Assembly: GCA_004558485.1 (NCBI GenBank)
Contig: SFCS01000021.1
Location: 1-20,834, forward strand
DNA length: 20,834 bases
Direction: 5' to 3'
Source: Ruminococcus sp.
Lineage (GTDB): Bacteria > Bacillota > Clostridia > Oscillospirales > Acutalibacteraceae
This document shows, piece by piece, positions 1-7,005 of the stretch. The first letter of the stretch is position 1. Each line of letters starts with the position of its first letter. Both the position numbers and the translations under genes were made by a program. The notes under the pieces were generated by a model, which was given only the letters and a program-made list of their open reading frames with translations, had not been told where the DNA came from and did no database searches.

Positions 1-1413
1 CGTAGTAATCCGGCCTGGGAATTTGTCGGTATCTACGCTGACGAAGGTATAACCGGGACAAATACCAAAAAACGCGATGGCTTCAACCGTATGATCGCCG
101 ACGCAAAAGCTGGCAAAATTGACCTGATTCTTACGAAGTCGATCAGCCGTTTTGCCCGCAATACCGTCGATACGCTTCAAACAGTCCGTGAGCTCTCCAC
201 CCTCAAAATCGAAGTAATCTTTGAAAAAGAGGGAATCCGAACCTTGGATAAGCAATGCGAAGTTATGCTGACAATCATGTCCAGCCTTGCGCAGGAGGAA
301 AGCCGGTCTATCTCAGAAAATGTTCGCTGGGGAATGCAGAAAAGTATGCAGGATGGAAACATCTCTTTGCCATATAAACGTTTCCTCGGCTATAAAAAAG
401 GCGAAGACGGCAGGCCGGAAATCGTACCAGAAGAGGCTGAAATTATCAGAGATATCTACAGAATGTTTCTCGATGGAAAAACGATCCGCACCATTGCGGA
501 CACTTTAACCGAACGTGGCATTAAGACACCTGGTGGAAAAGATAGGTGGTCGGTCAGTACTGTCAAGAGTATTCTCTCAAACGAGAAATATAAAGGCGAT
601 GCTTTACGCCAAAAGACCTATACTGTAGATTATCTGTCGAAAACAGTCCGAAAAAACAATGGTGAGGTAAAACAGTATTACGTTTCTAACTCGCACGAAG
701 CAATAATCGACGAAGATACCTTTAATCTAGTACAAGCAGAACTTGAGCGAAGAAGCAACTTTAGGTCTGCTCTAAGAGATAACAGCATATTCAGTACGAA
801 AATCATTTGTGGAGAATGCGGATATTTTTACGGCAGAAAAGTGCTTCACAGCAACAGCAAAAAGCATCGAAAGGTCGTGTGGTATTGTAACCATCGGTAT
901 GATGGTGACGAAAAATGTGTATCTCCCAGCATTTCTGAATCAGATATTAAGAAATATTATCTGGAAGCCGTGGAAAAATTACTGTCCAACAAGGATTCAT
1001 ACATTACAGAATGTCAGGAGCGTCTCGAGAATGAATATATATTAGTACAGCTTAAGGAAACGCGCCTGCAGGCTGAGATTTCACTTGAGAACCTTATGGT
1101 AGAAATTCAGGAGTTAGTCCATGAAAATGCCAGAAAGTCTCAGGATCAGCAGAGATACCGAGCTAAATTCAATAAGTTCGTCCAGCAAATTGATGAACAG
1201 AAAAAACGTATAGCCGACTTGAAAGCCGAAGAACTTAAAACGGTAGGTATGCGCGAGAGGCTCCACCGATTTGTAGAAACGCTGGAAAACTACCAAGATG
1301 TTACGGTATTTACAGAGCAAGAATGGAACAACTTAGTAGAGCGCATAGTTGTAAAGCCGGATTCGCTTGACTTCGAATTTAAGAATGGCGAGAAGATAAA
1401 AATCACAATCTAA
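1..1413 (+). CDS. Large serine recombinase, 5' end outside the window
   Basis: The frame is open from base 1, so the protein is cut by the window edge and the N-terminal catalytic serine is not visible. What remains is the end of the resolvase catalytic domain (the SISRFARNT motif near 139-165 is typical of the family), then a recombinase DNA-binding domain, then a zinc ribbon with cysteine codons at 808, 817, 886 and 916, then a long charged coiled-coil segment (about 950-1260) and a short C-terminal tail. Large serine recombinases of this layout cut and rejoin DNA to excise and integrate conjugative or mobilizable elements and prophages. The gene is richer in A+T than the chromosome to its right and is followed by a terminator. 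It is most likely the last gene of an integrated element that extends leftwards. Which element it is cannot be seen here. Confidence 0.93.
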   Translation, partial: RSNPAWEFVGIYADEGITGTNTKKRDGFNRMIADAKAGKIDLILTKSISRFARNTVDTLQTVRELSTLKIEVIFEKEGIRTLDKQCEVMLTIMSSLAQEESRSISENVRWGMQKSMQDGNISLPYKRFLGYKKGEDGRPEIVPEEAEIIRDIYRMFLDGKTIRTIADTLTERGIKTPGGKDRWSVSTVKSILSNEKYKGDALRQKTYTVDYLSKTVRKNNGEVKQYYVSNSHEAIIDEDTFNLVQAELERRSNFRSALRDNSIFSTKIICGECGYFYGRKVLHSNSKKHRKVVWYCNHRYDGDEKCVSPSISESDIKKYYLEAVEKLLSNKDSYITECQERLENEYILVQLKETRLQAEISLENLMVEIQELVHENARKSQDQQRYRAKFNKFVQQIDEQKKRIADLKAEELKTVGMRERLHRFVETLENYQDVTVFTEQEWNNLVERIVVKPDSLDFEFKNGEKIKITI

Positions 1414-1442
1414 TCTCAGGCAAACTATATACCACAAAATAT

Positions 1443-1469
1443 GAGCGGCCAGCAATGACCGCTCTTTTT
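1443..1469 (+). terminator. Intrinsic terminator after the recombinase
   Basis: GAGCGG (1443-1448) pairs with CCGCTC (1459-1464) across a 10-base loop and is followed by five T residues. It lies 30 bases after the recombinase stop codon. Confidence 0.75.
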
Positions 1470-1528
1470 CTTGCTTTAATTTATTGGTCTTTTACTACTC
1501 ATAAGCCTCATGAAATTCCAGATTTTGT

Positions 1529-1736
1529 AAAATTGGTGCAGTTATGAAAAGCCGTGTGGCTTATGTTTATTTGCCTCAATTTCAAAAAAGCCGTGAGCTT
1601 ATGCTTGCGATGCACCAATTCTATCAAACAAAGACCAGCAAAATTGGTGCAAACTGATACTGAATTTGTAACCGTGATTAGAAAAGCACTCGTTTTCTAA
1701 GCCTGCGCTCATACTTTTTCCATCAAAATTGGTGCA
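1529..1736. repeat. Cluster of AAAATTGGTGCA repeats
   Basis: Three direct copies of AAAATTGGTGCA lie at 1529-1540, 1640-1651 and 1725-1736, and a 10-base inverted copy (TGCACCAATT) lies at 1611-1620. The spacing is irregular (111 and 85 bases between direct copies), so this is not a CRISPR array. The position between a serine recombinase and a tRNA suggests recombination or protein-binding sites, but that is inference. Confidence 0.7.
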
Positions 1737-1745
1737 GATATAAAG

Positions 1746-1773
1746 AAAAACCCCCGAGAAATCGGGAGTTTTT
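1746..1773 (-). terminator. Terminator of tRNA-Leu
   Basis: On the minus strand a CTCCCGA/TCGGGGG stem closed by a short loop is followed by a T run. The plus strand also ends in five T residues, so it may stop transcription from both sides. It lies about 37 bases after the tRNA 3' end. Confidence 0.75.
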
Positions 1774-1809
1774 CTCACGCCATTTTGTATCAAAAGTGAC
1801 GTCTAAACC

Positions 1810-1896
1810 TGGTGCCGGTGGTGGGACTCGAACCCACACGGTATCGCTACCAACGGATTTTGAGTCCGCCTCGTCTGCCAATTCCAACACACCGGC
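1810..1896 (-). tRNA. tRNA-Leu, anticodon CAA
   Basis: On the minus strand the sequence folds as a class II tRNA with a long variable arm. The acceptor stem is GCCGGTG/CACCGGC, the T arm has GTGGG-TTCGAGT-CCCAC, and the seven-base anticodon loop is CTCAAAA, giving anticodon CAA, which reads UUG leucine codons. Base 73 is A, and the CCA end is encoded (1810-1812). Size and structure are normal. The gene has its own promoter and terminator and separates the recombinase region from the nrdR operon. Confidence 0.96.
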
Positions 1897-1911
1897 ATGG
1901 CACTGATAGTG

Positions 1912-1940
1912 AGTATACACTATTTTCCCCAAAAAAGCAA
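1912..1940 (-). promoter_or_regulatory. Promoter of tRNA-Leu
   Basis: On the minus strand TTGCTT (1940-1935) and TATACT (1917-1912) are separated by 17 bases, and the start would fall just upstream of the tRNA. The -10 is flanked by the inverted pair ATAGTG (1906-1911)/CACTAT (1918-1923). Confidence 0.7.
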
Positions 1941-1952
1941 GAGGAAAATCCC

Positions 1953-2954
1953 TCACAGCGTCAAAATGTTGGAGACCGCAAACCCGTCGCCGCGGCGGCG
2001 GCAGGCGATGCGGTATTTAGTGGGGTAGGTGTGGCTGTCATAGGTGCGGCGCACGATGAAGTCAAACGAAACATCCACCGTGAACGCCTCCGCCGACCAG
2101 GCGACGGGCATTTCCGTTTTCAGGTTTTCATAGCCGATGGCGATGTGCTTATTATACCAATAGCTGCTGTAGGCGCGCACCTGTCCGGCAAACGCCGTCC
2201 CGCTCTCCATGAGTGCAAACAGCTCCTCACGGGCGGCGTCGCCGCTGATATAGGCGGCATAGGTCTTTGCCGTCTTTTCCGCAAAGGCAAAAAGGGCGGC
2301 GCTGTCGGCATCCGACGGCACTGCCGTCAGGTGCACCGCGCCGTCGGCGTCCTTTTCGCCGAGAGCTGCACCGGAGGGCAGCGACAGCGTGCCGACCGAC
2401 AGGCAATCGACCCTATACACCCGCGTCGCGGGAATGTCACCCCCCGCACCGTCAAACGCTGCGACCGGCGTCGGCGCATCGGCGGTCACAAAGTCCGCCA
2501 GCGAAACGCCGTCCAAAAGCGGCGGCGCGGCGGCGATCACGGTGAGCGGCGTGAGCGTGCAATCCGAACGCACGCGCCAGCCGTCGTCTGTCTTTTCAAG
2601 CGTCAGCGTGCCGAAGTGCCTGTTCTCTGCATACACATCGTAGACCGTCGCGCCGTCCTCGCGCGGGCGCTCGGCATACTGCCACCTTTTCTCGCCGTTT
2701 GCATATTTCGCAAGGAGATACTGCCAATAGGCATCCTCGGTATTCACCGCATCGAACGGAAAGGCACTGTCGGCAAGAATTTTGTCCCGCTCGCCGTTTT
2801 TCAGCGCCGCAAAATAGGCGTTCATCGCCCCGACGGGGTGCTGCTTCTCAAAGCTGTCGAGCCGTTTCCAAAAAACGCCCGTCCCGACCGCGATCAGCAC
2901 GGCATACACCGCCGCCAAAACGGCGAGCACCTTCAAAAATCCGTGTTTTTTCAT
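1953..2954 (-). CDS. Membrane-anchored protein of unknown function, two NTF2-like halves suspected
   Basis: A 333-residue protein that I cannot assign to a named family. Residues 6-28 form one hydrophobic segment after a KKH start, so the rest is probably outside the membrane. An early segment (around residues 43-60, with YFAALKNGERDKI) resembles the start of NTF2-like folds seen in secreted Clostridia proteins. The last 110 residues (around YAAYISGD onward, ending in several beta-strand-like stretches) could be a second such fold; this is inference from pattern only. The start ATG is at 2954, only four bases after the stop of the upstream phosphodiester glycosidase gene, so the two are co-transcribed and perhaps translationally linked. 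It is the last gene of the nrdR operon. I see no clear terminator between it and the tRNA promoter. Confidence 0.85.
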   Translation of the reverse strand: MKKHGFLKVLAVLAAVYAVLIAVGTGVFWKRLDSFEKQHPVGAMNAYFAALKNGERDKILADSAFPFDAVNTEDAYWQYLLAKYANGEKRWQYAERPREDGATVYDVYAENRHFGTLTLEKTDDGWRVRSDCTLTPLTVIAAAPPLLDGVSLADFVTADAPTPVAAFDGAGGDIPATRVYRVDCLSVGTLSLPSGAALGEKDADGAVHLTAVPSDADSAALFAFAEKTAKTYAAYISGDAAREELFALMESGTAFAGQVRAYSSYWYNKHIAIGYENLKTEMPVAWSAEAFTVDVSFDFIVRRTYDSHTYPTKYRIACRRRGDGFAVSNILTL

Positions 2955-2958
2955 GCCG

Positions 2959-3930
2959 TCACCTCACAAGAAACGAGGTCGGGATCTCCCGCGAGCCATA
3001 GAGGCTGGCGCAGTAGTTGACCGGCGCGTTTTCATAGATCATCAGCGTGGACGAGCCGCCGTCGAGGTTGGCGGCGTTGACCGCGCCGTATTGCAGCATG
3101 ATATTTTGACAATCCTTATACCCTGCGCCGAGGCTGTGCGACTGCCGCCCGTCGATGACAAGCAGCAGCACCGCGCCGTCTGCGCGCTGACCGATGGCGG
3201 TGCGGGGGTTGAGTCCGCCGCCCGTTCCCGCAACCGGCGCCGCCTGCCCGTTGGCGACCAGCACCGGCCCGAACGACACCGCCTCGCGTATTCCCTTTTC
3301 CAGCGCAGCCGCCGCCGACATTTTCCCGACGATCAGCTTGCCGTCGCCGTCAAAGCCGATGACGGTCGTGACGGTCGAGGGCGCGCCGTAGAGCAGCACG
3401 CCGCCGCTTATCACAATGCCGATCGGCGTGCCGCCGTTGCCGAACCCTTTTTCATCCTGAAAGCCGCCCGCATTGATGCCGCCGACGGCACCGTGCAGCT
3501 TCACGAGGTCCTCGAGCTTTTTCCCCGCGCGTCCGTCATAGGGCGCAGAGGTTCCGACAAACAGGCGTTTCGGATCGCGCACGATCATCATTTTTCCCTT
3601 GAAGCTGCCGCCCATCACATCCTCGATGACAAGCGGCTTTTCGGTTTCGGTCGGCGCGGCGGGGACAAACGCGGTGTCATCGGTGATAAGATCGGTCTCG
3701 ATGACGGCGTTTTGCTGCCGTATGGTGGCGATTTCCTCATCGGAAAAATACATCCGCGCCAAAAATTTTGCCGCACTCGTTTCCATGACCGTCGTGACAA
3801 ACAGTCCCCGCGCCTGCGAGGACGGACCGCGGCAAATGACCGTCACCGCCGCAAAAAAGGCGACGACGATCGCAAAAAGCGTCACACCGAGCACCGCCAG
3901 ACAGCGGCGCACCACCCTCCATACCTTCAC
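2959..3930 (-). CDS. Phosphodiester glycosidase (NAGPA-domain) family membrane protein
   Basis: A 323-residue protein starting at GTG 3930, preceded by a GAGGGG ribosome binding site. An N-terminal hydrophobic segment (about residues 5-30) anchors it, followed by a linker and then the conserved domain from about residue 120 to the end. The domain shows family hallmarks: IDGRQ near residue 260 and N-LDGGSS at 288-294, where the aspartate and glycine-rich turn form the active-site region. Proteins of this family are related to the human uncovering enzyme that removes N-acetylglucosamine from phosphodiester links. In bacteria they are extracytoplasmic and probably act on cell-wall or exopolysaccharide glycan phosphodiesters. 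The substrate here is unknown. It sits between nrdR and a membrane protein in one operon, with 11 bases to nrdR. Confidence 0.9.
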   Translation of the reverse strand: MKVWRVVRRCLAVLGVTLFAIVVAFFAAVTVICRGPSSQARGLFVTTVMETSAAKFLARMYFSDEEIATIRQQNAVIETDLITDDTAFVPAAPTETEKPLVIEDVMGGSFKGKMMIVRDPKRLFVGTSAPYDGRAGKKLEDLVKLHGAVGGINAGGFQDEKGFGNGGTPIGIVISGGVLLYGAPSTVTTVIGFDGDGKLIVGKMSAAAALEKGIREAVSFGPVLVANGQAAPVAGTGGGLNPRTAIGQRADGAVLLLVIDGRQSHSLGAGYKDCQNIMLQYGAVNAANLDGGSSTLMIYENAPVNYCASLYGSREIPTSFLVR

Positions 3931-3941
3931 GAAAATTCCCC

Positions 3942-4400
3942 TCAGCCTTCCTCCGCGAGCAGCTTGTTGATCGCCTCGTGGAAGGAATTGATGTCCTTGA
4001 ACTGCCGATAGACGGATGCAAATCGCACATACGCCACATCGTCGATCTTCATGAGCTTTTCCATCGCATATTCGCCGATGAGCGTGCTTTTCACCTCGCG
4101 GTCAAGCGAGTTTTGCAGCTGATTTTCGATGTCGTCGACCGCCTCCTCCAGCACCTTGACCGGCACCTGCCGTTTTTCGCAGGCGCGCAAAAGCCCGTTT
4201 AGCAGCTTTGCGCGGTCGAACGCCTCGCGCGAGCCGTCCTTTTTCACGACCACGACCGGCACATGCTCGATGACCTCATAGGTCGTGAACCGCTTGGCGC
4301 ACTGCAGGCACTCGCGCCGCCGCCGGATGCGGGCGCCGTCGTCGGTGGAACGGGAATCGATCACCTTGCTCTCCTCAAATCCGCAAAAAGGACACTTCAT
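3942..4400 (-). CDS. nrdR: Transcriptional repressor NrdR
   Basis: A 152-residue protein of normal NrdR length. The N-terminal zinc ribbon has Cys3/Cys6 and Cys31/Cys34 with the family signature around CPFCG, DSR and RRRRECLQC. The ATP-cone domain follows from about residue 49 (VVVVKKDG, FDRAKLLNGL). NrdR senses ATP/dATP and represses ribonucleotide reductase genes by binding NrdR boxes. I chose ATG 4400 because GGAGGTG lies just upstream and the protein then begins at the conserved MKCPFC. An upstream in-frame ATG at 4451 would add 17 non-conserved residues and overlap the promoter. It is the first gene of a three-gene minus-strand operon whose other members have no obvious link to nucleotide reduction. 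Confidence 0.97.
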   Translation of the reverse strand: MKCPFCGFEESKVIDSRSTDDGARIRRRRECLQCAKRFTTYEVIEHVPVVVVKKDGSREAFDRAKLLNGLLRACEKRQVPVKVLEEAVDDIENQLQNSLDREVKSTLIGEYAMEKLMKIDDVAYVRFASVYRQFKDINSFHEAINKLLAEEG

Positions 4401-4422
4401 GTCACGCACCTCCGTTTTTCTC

Positions 4423-4451
4423 AGCATAGCACATTTCCGATGCCGTCGCAA
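4423..4451 (-). promoter_or_regulatory. nrdR: Promoter of the nrdR operon
   Basis: On the minus strand TTGCGA (4451-4446) and TATGCT (4428-4423) are separated by exactly 17 bases, and the -10 lies 22 bases before the nrdR start codon. No NrdR box was recognised here. Confidence 0.7.
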
Positions 4452-4491
4452 GAGATTTTCCGCAAAAGCCCTGTTCTTTTCCCGAAAAATG

Positions 4492-4500
4492 TGGTATGCT
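4492..4500 (+). promoter_or_regulatory. Candidate extended -10 promoter of the SH3 lipoprotein gene
   Basis: TGGTATGCT is an extended -10 with a poor -35 (TGTTCT at 4472-4477, 17-base spacer). It is the best plus-strand candidate before the gene at 4543. Confidence 0.4.
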
Positions 4501-4542
4501 GAATATACCGTCGATTGACAACGGTACTAAGGAGTGAAGCAT

Positions 4543-4950
4543 ATGAAGCGCGCGATCTTTGTTTTCCTTTTTGTTTTGACGCTGCTCCCGGCCGTCGGCT
4601 GCGGCAGCAAGGCTGCCGACACCGCGCCGACGACAGCCCCGACGACCGTGCGCACCACGGCGGCGCTGCCGCAGGTCGGCTGGATCACCGCCGACTCGCT
4701 GCGCGTGCGCGGGGGCGCGGGCATGCAGTATGACATCATCGGCGGGCTGGTGCAGGGCGACCGCGTGGAGATCACGGGCAAGAGCGGGGACTGGTATGCC
4801 ATCCGCTTCGGCGAGACCGAAACGGGCTATGTCAGCGGACAGTATCTGACCTTTGAAGACCCGTTTTCCGCCGCCACAACCGCGCCGGACGGTCCGATCG
4901 CGCCGGACGGTCCGATCGCGCCGGACGGTCCGGTCGCTCCGGAAAAGTGA
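4543..4950 (+). CDS. SH3b-domain lipoprotein with PDGPIA repeats
   Basis: A 135-residue predicted lipoprotein. A hydrophobic leader ends in AVGC (cysteine 20), followed by a threonine-rich linker (TAPTTAPTTVRTT) and a bacterial SH3 domain at roughly residues 44-102 (DSLRVRGGAG, GDRVEITGKSGDWYAIR, GYVSGQYL). Such domains bind cell-wall peptides. The C terminus carries three 18-base tandem repeats encoding PDGPIA/PDGPVA. The start is ATG 4543, with AAGGAG eight bases upstream; the in-frame GTG at 4534 overlaps that site and is unlikely. The stop lies 20 bases before the next small membrane protein, so they form an operon. It probably sits on the outer face of the membrane and holds or senses peptidoglycan. 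The exact role is unknown. Confidence 0.88.
   Translation: MKRAIFVFLFVLTLLPAVGCGSKAADTAPTTAPTTVRTTAALPQVGWITADSLRVRGGAGMQYDIIGGLVQGDRVEITGKSGDWYAIRFGETETGYVSGQYLTFEDPFSAATTAPDGPIAPDGPIAPDGPVAPEK
4881..4934 (+). repeat. Three 18-base tandem repeats in coding sequence
   Basis: Units at 4881-4898, 4899-4916 and 4917-4934 are identical except for one base in the third. Each encodes six residues of the pattern APDGPI, so a gain or loss of units would keep the reading frame. Confidence 0.85.
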
Positions 4951-4970
4951 ATTTTTTTGGAAAGGAAACG

Positions 4971-5186
4971 ATGTGTATGCTGACTTTTCTCGGCGTCTGC
5001 GCTATTCTCTTCCTTTTTCTTTGCTGGGATGTTTTGGCGCTCATTTTCCGTCTGTTCGGCGCAAAAATGCCGTTTATGTTTGAACTGATGATGAAAGAGG
5101 GCAACCGCCCGCTGACAAAGGAAGAAAAGGACTGGTTCTACAGGCAGGAAACAGAAAAACGAAAATCAAAAAACAAACAAAAATGA
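4971..5186 (+). CDS. Small membrane protein of unknown function
   Basis: A 71-residue protein with a hydrophobic N-terminal half (about residues 3-25, through LFLFLCWDVLALIF) and a charged, lysine-rich C-terminal half ending in KRKSKNKQK, which suggests a single membrane span with the basic tail in the cytoplasm. ATG 4971 was chosen because GGAAAGGAAA sits just upstream. A GTG at 4947 overlaps the preceding stop codon and has no better site. It is not a family I recognise. It sits 20 bases after the SH3 lipoprotein and 55 bases before another small lipoprotein, and no promoter is obvious between them. Confidence 0.75.
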   Translation: MCMLTFLGVCAILFLFLCWDVLALIFRLFGAKMPFMFELMMKEGNRPLTKEEKDWFYRQETEKRKSKNKQK

Positions 5187-5241
5187 AGCCGCATTTTCCG
5201 CTGTCGGTAGGGAATACTAAAGCCGGAAAGGAGGCGGTCTC

Positions 5242-5421
5242 TTGAAAAAGAAACTGACACTGTCGCTGCTGACGGCGGCAGCCGCGGCGCTTTTGCTGCT
5301 GGCGGGATGCGGCGAGGGCGCAGGCGCCGAGGATACCGGCAAGGACGGCAAGGTCGGCAACACCAGCCGCACCACGCTGTCCACCACGGCGATGACATCT
5401 CCGGCAACCGGCATGAAATAA
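5242..5421 (+). CDS. Short lipoprotein of 59 residues
   Basis: TTG 5242 follows a strong AAAGGAGG site at 5227-5234. The predicted protein starts LKKKLTLSLL, has a long alanine/leucine-rich hydrophobic leader, and a lipobox LLAGC, so it should be exported and lipidated. The mature part is only about 35 residues, glycine- and lysine-rich and then threonine-rich (SRTTLSTTAMTSPAT), with no fold I recognise. The strong ribosome binding site, lipobox and adjacent terminator support a real gene despite its size. It may be a small envelope peptide or a decayed lipoprotein. The threonine-rich stretch resembles the linker of the SH3 lipoprotein two genes upstream. Confidence 0.7.
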   Translation: MKKKLTLSLLTAAAAALLLLAGCGEGAGAEDTGKDGKVGNTSRTTLSTTAMTSPATGMK

Positions 5422-5423
5422 CC

Positions 5424-5457
5424 AAAGCGCACATATACATCGTATATGTGCGCTTTT
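5424..5457 (+). terminator. Strong intrinsic terminator
   Basis: A perfect 15-base-pair stem (5424-5438 with 5442-5456) with a three-base loop ends in a T run. It closes the group of three small envelope genes, 33 bases before the sleL start. Confidence 0.85.
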
Positions 5458-5490
5458 CCTTTTTCATCATGATTTTTCGGGGGTGAAGCT

Positions 5491-6768
5491 TTGGAAATTT
5501 ATGTGGTGCAGGCGGGGGATACGCTGTTTTCGGTCGGTGCGCGTTTCGGCGTGCCGCCGACGCGGCTGGCGGCGGAAAACGGGCTTTTGCCCGATGCGGC
5601 GCTGGCGGTGGGACAGGCGCTCGTCATCCTCACCGCCGAAACGGTGCACACCGTGCGGGAGGGGGAGACGCTTTCCGGCATCGCCGCCGCCTTCGGCGTT
5701 TCCGTGCGCGCGCTTTACCGCAACAATCCCGCGCTGCACGGGCTGCCGACGCTGTATCCGGGGCAGACGCTCGTCATCCGTTTCACCGACACGCCCACCG
5801 TGCCGCTGCAGGTCAATTCCTATGCCTATCCGCACGTCCCCGATCGGCAGCTGCGCAGCATCCTGCCGTATCTCACCTATCTTGCCCCGTTTACCTACGG
5901 CTTCACCGAAAGCGGCGCGCTTGTCCCGCTCGACGACGACCGCCTGCTTGCCGTCATCCGCGACTACGGCACGCTGCCGCTCATGCACATTTCCACCCTC
6001 ACCGAGGCCGGCGTGTTCAGCAACGCGCTGGCGCACGCGATCCTGAACGATGAGGCGGCGGGGGATATGCTCATCGCCGAGATCGTGCGCACCGTGACCG
6101 AAAAGGGGTATGCGGGCGCAGATGTGGATTTTGAATTTATCCTGCCCGCGGACGCCCTTGCCTATGGCGCGTTTCTCGAACGGCTGCACACCGAGCTTGC
6201 CGCTGTCGATCGCCTGCTGTTCAGCGCGCTCGCGCCCAAAACCTCCGCCGACCAGCCGGGGCTTTTGTATCAGGGGCACAACTATGCCGCCGTCTCCGCC
6301 GCGGTGGATTTTGTGCTGCTCATGACCTATGAATGGGGCTATACCTACGGGCCGCCGATGGCGGTAGCACCGCTGCCGAATGTGCGGCGGGTGCTGTCCT
6401 ATGCGCTGACCGAGATGCCCGCGTCGAAAATTTTTCTCGGCGCGCCGAACTACGGCTATGACTGGACGCTGCCCTATGTCCGCGGTGAGAGCCGCGCTAT
6501 CTCGCTTTCCCCCGAACGCGCGGTGGCACTCGCGGTGCAATACGGCGCACAGATTTTGTATGACGAGACCGCACAGTCGCCGTATTTCTATTACACCGAC
6601 GAGGCGGGACGCGCCCATGTCGTGTGGTTTGAAGACCCGCGCAGCATCCGCGCGCGGCTGGCGCTCCCCGCCGAAAACGACCTTGTCGGCGTCGGCTTTT
6701 GGGACGCGATGCGTCCCGCCACCGCCAACTTCATGGTGCTGTCCGCCCTGTATCGGATCGTGGAATAA
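5491..6768 (+). CDS. sleL: LysM-GH18 spore cortex-lytic glycosidase, SleL/YaaH type
   Basis: A 425-residue protein with two LysM repeats (about 2-47 and 53-98) followed by a glycoside hydrolase family 18 domain (about 108-425). The catalytic motif D211-V-D213-F-E215 is intact, with E215 the expected acid. This is the layout of SleL/YaaH, which cuts cortex peptidoglycan during spore germination as an N-acetylglucosaminidase and is held in the spore by its LysM repeats. There is no signal peptide, as in SleL. The start is TTG 5491, with GGGGGTG just upstream. The gene begins only 33 bases after a strong terminator, which leaves little room for a promoter. A relic of a second 3' end of this gene lies at 8095-8148. 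Assignment to the family is firm; the exact cut made is inferred. Confidence 0.92.
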   Translation: MEIYVVQAGDTLFSVGARFGVPPTRLAAENGLLPDAALAVGQALVILTAETVHTVREGETLSGIAAAFGVSVRALYRNNPALHGLPTLYPGQTLVIRFTDTPTVPLQVNSYAYPHVPDRQLRSILPYLTYLAPFTYGFTESGALVPLDDDRLLAVIRDYGTLPLMHISTLTEAGVFSNALAHAILNDEAAGDMLIAEIVRTVTEKGYAGADVDFEFILPADALAYGAFLERLHTELAAVDRLLFSALAPKTSADQPGLLYQGHNYAAVSAAVDFVLLMTYEWGYTYGPPMAVAPLPNVRRVLSYALTEMPASKIFLGAPNYGYDWTLPYVRGESRAISLSPERAVALAVQYGAQILYDETAQSPYFYYTDEAGRAHVVWFEDPRSIRARLALPAENDLVGVGFWDAMRPATANFMVLSALYRIVE

Positions 6769-6815
6769 CCTGTGCGGGGATTTTTTGTTACATTTTTTGT
6801 TAAGGAAAACAAGTC

Positions 6816-6844
6816 TTTACATTTTATACAATATATGATAACAT
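6816..6844 (+). promoter_or_regulatory. Candidate promoter of the duplicated-domain secreted protein
   Basis: TTTACA (6816-6821) and TAACAT (6839-6844) are separated by 17 bases within an AT-rich stretch, about 160 bases before the start codon. The long leader (6851-7005) has no structure that I recognise. Confidence 0.4.
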
Positions 6845-7005
6845 GGATGTGCAGAATATGTGCTTTTTGCAATTTTGGGAGGGGATACCGGTGGGTATGT
6901 GTTCCTGTCTTGGCAGAAAATGAAAAGCGCAGTTGTATCAAAAAACAAGAATGATAAATGGTGACAGCAACCGGTCACTCTGCAAAGGAAAAGGAGGCGA
7001 CGAAT

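Larger units (their letters stand above)
1414..1809. other. AT-rich gene-free spacer at the mobile element edge
   Basis: I see no credible gene in these 396 bases: the short open frames lack ribosome binding sites and recognisable products. The stretch holds the recombinase terminator, a set of AATTGGTGCA repeats, several imperfect GGCTTATG/CATAAGCC copies (1500-1507, 1558-1565 and the AGCTTATG variant at 1596-1603), and the tRNA-Leu terminator at its right end. The element's end must lie in or near this stretch if the recombinase is its last gene, but no boundary can be fixed without an empty-site comparison. Confidence 0.6.

Noticed and set aside
1529..1736. A CRISPR array made of the AATTGGTGCA repeats
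   Set aside because: The repeats are too short, irregularly spaced and in mixed orientation, and there are no cas genes.
1812..3020. A long open frame on the plus strand opposite the tRNA and two minus-strand genes
   Set aside because: It crosses a tRNA and runs antisense to proteins with clear family features and ribosome binding sites. Its arginine- and histidine-rich translation is what GC-rich antisense frames give.
4515..4520. TTGACA as the -35 of the SH3 lipoprotein gene
   Set aside because: It lies only nine bases before the ribosome binding site, so no -10 and transcript start can fit before the gene.
5467..6618. A long minus-strand open frame opposite sleL
   Set aside because: It is antisense to a well-supported LysM-GH18 gene, has no recognisable motifs and shows the typical composition of a shadow frame.
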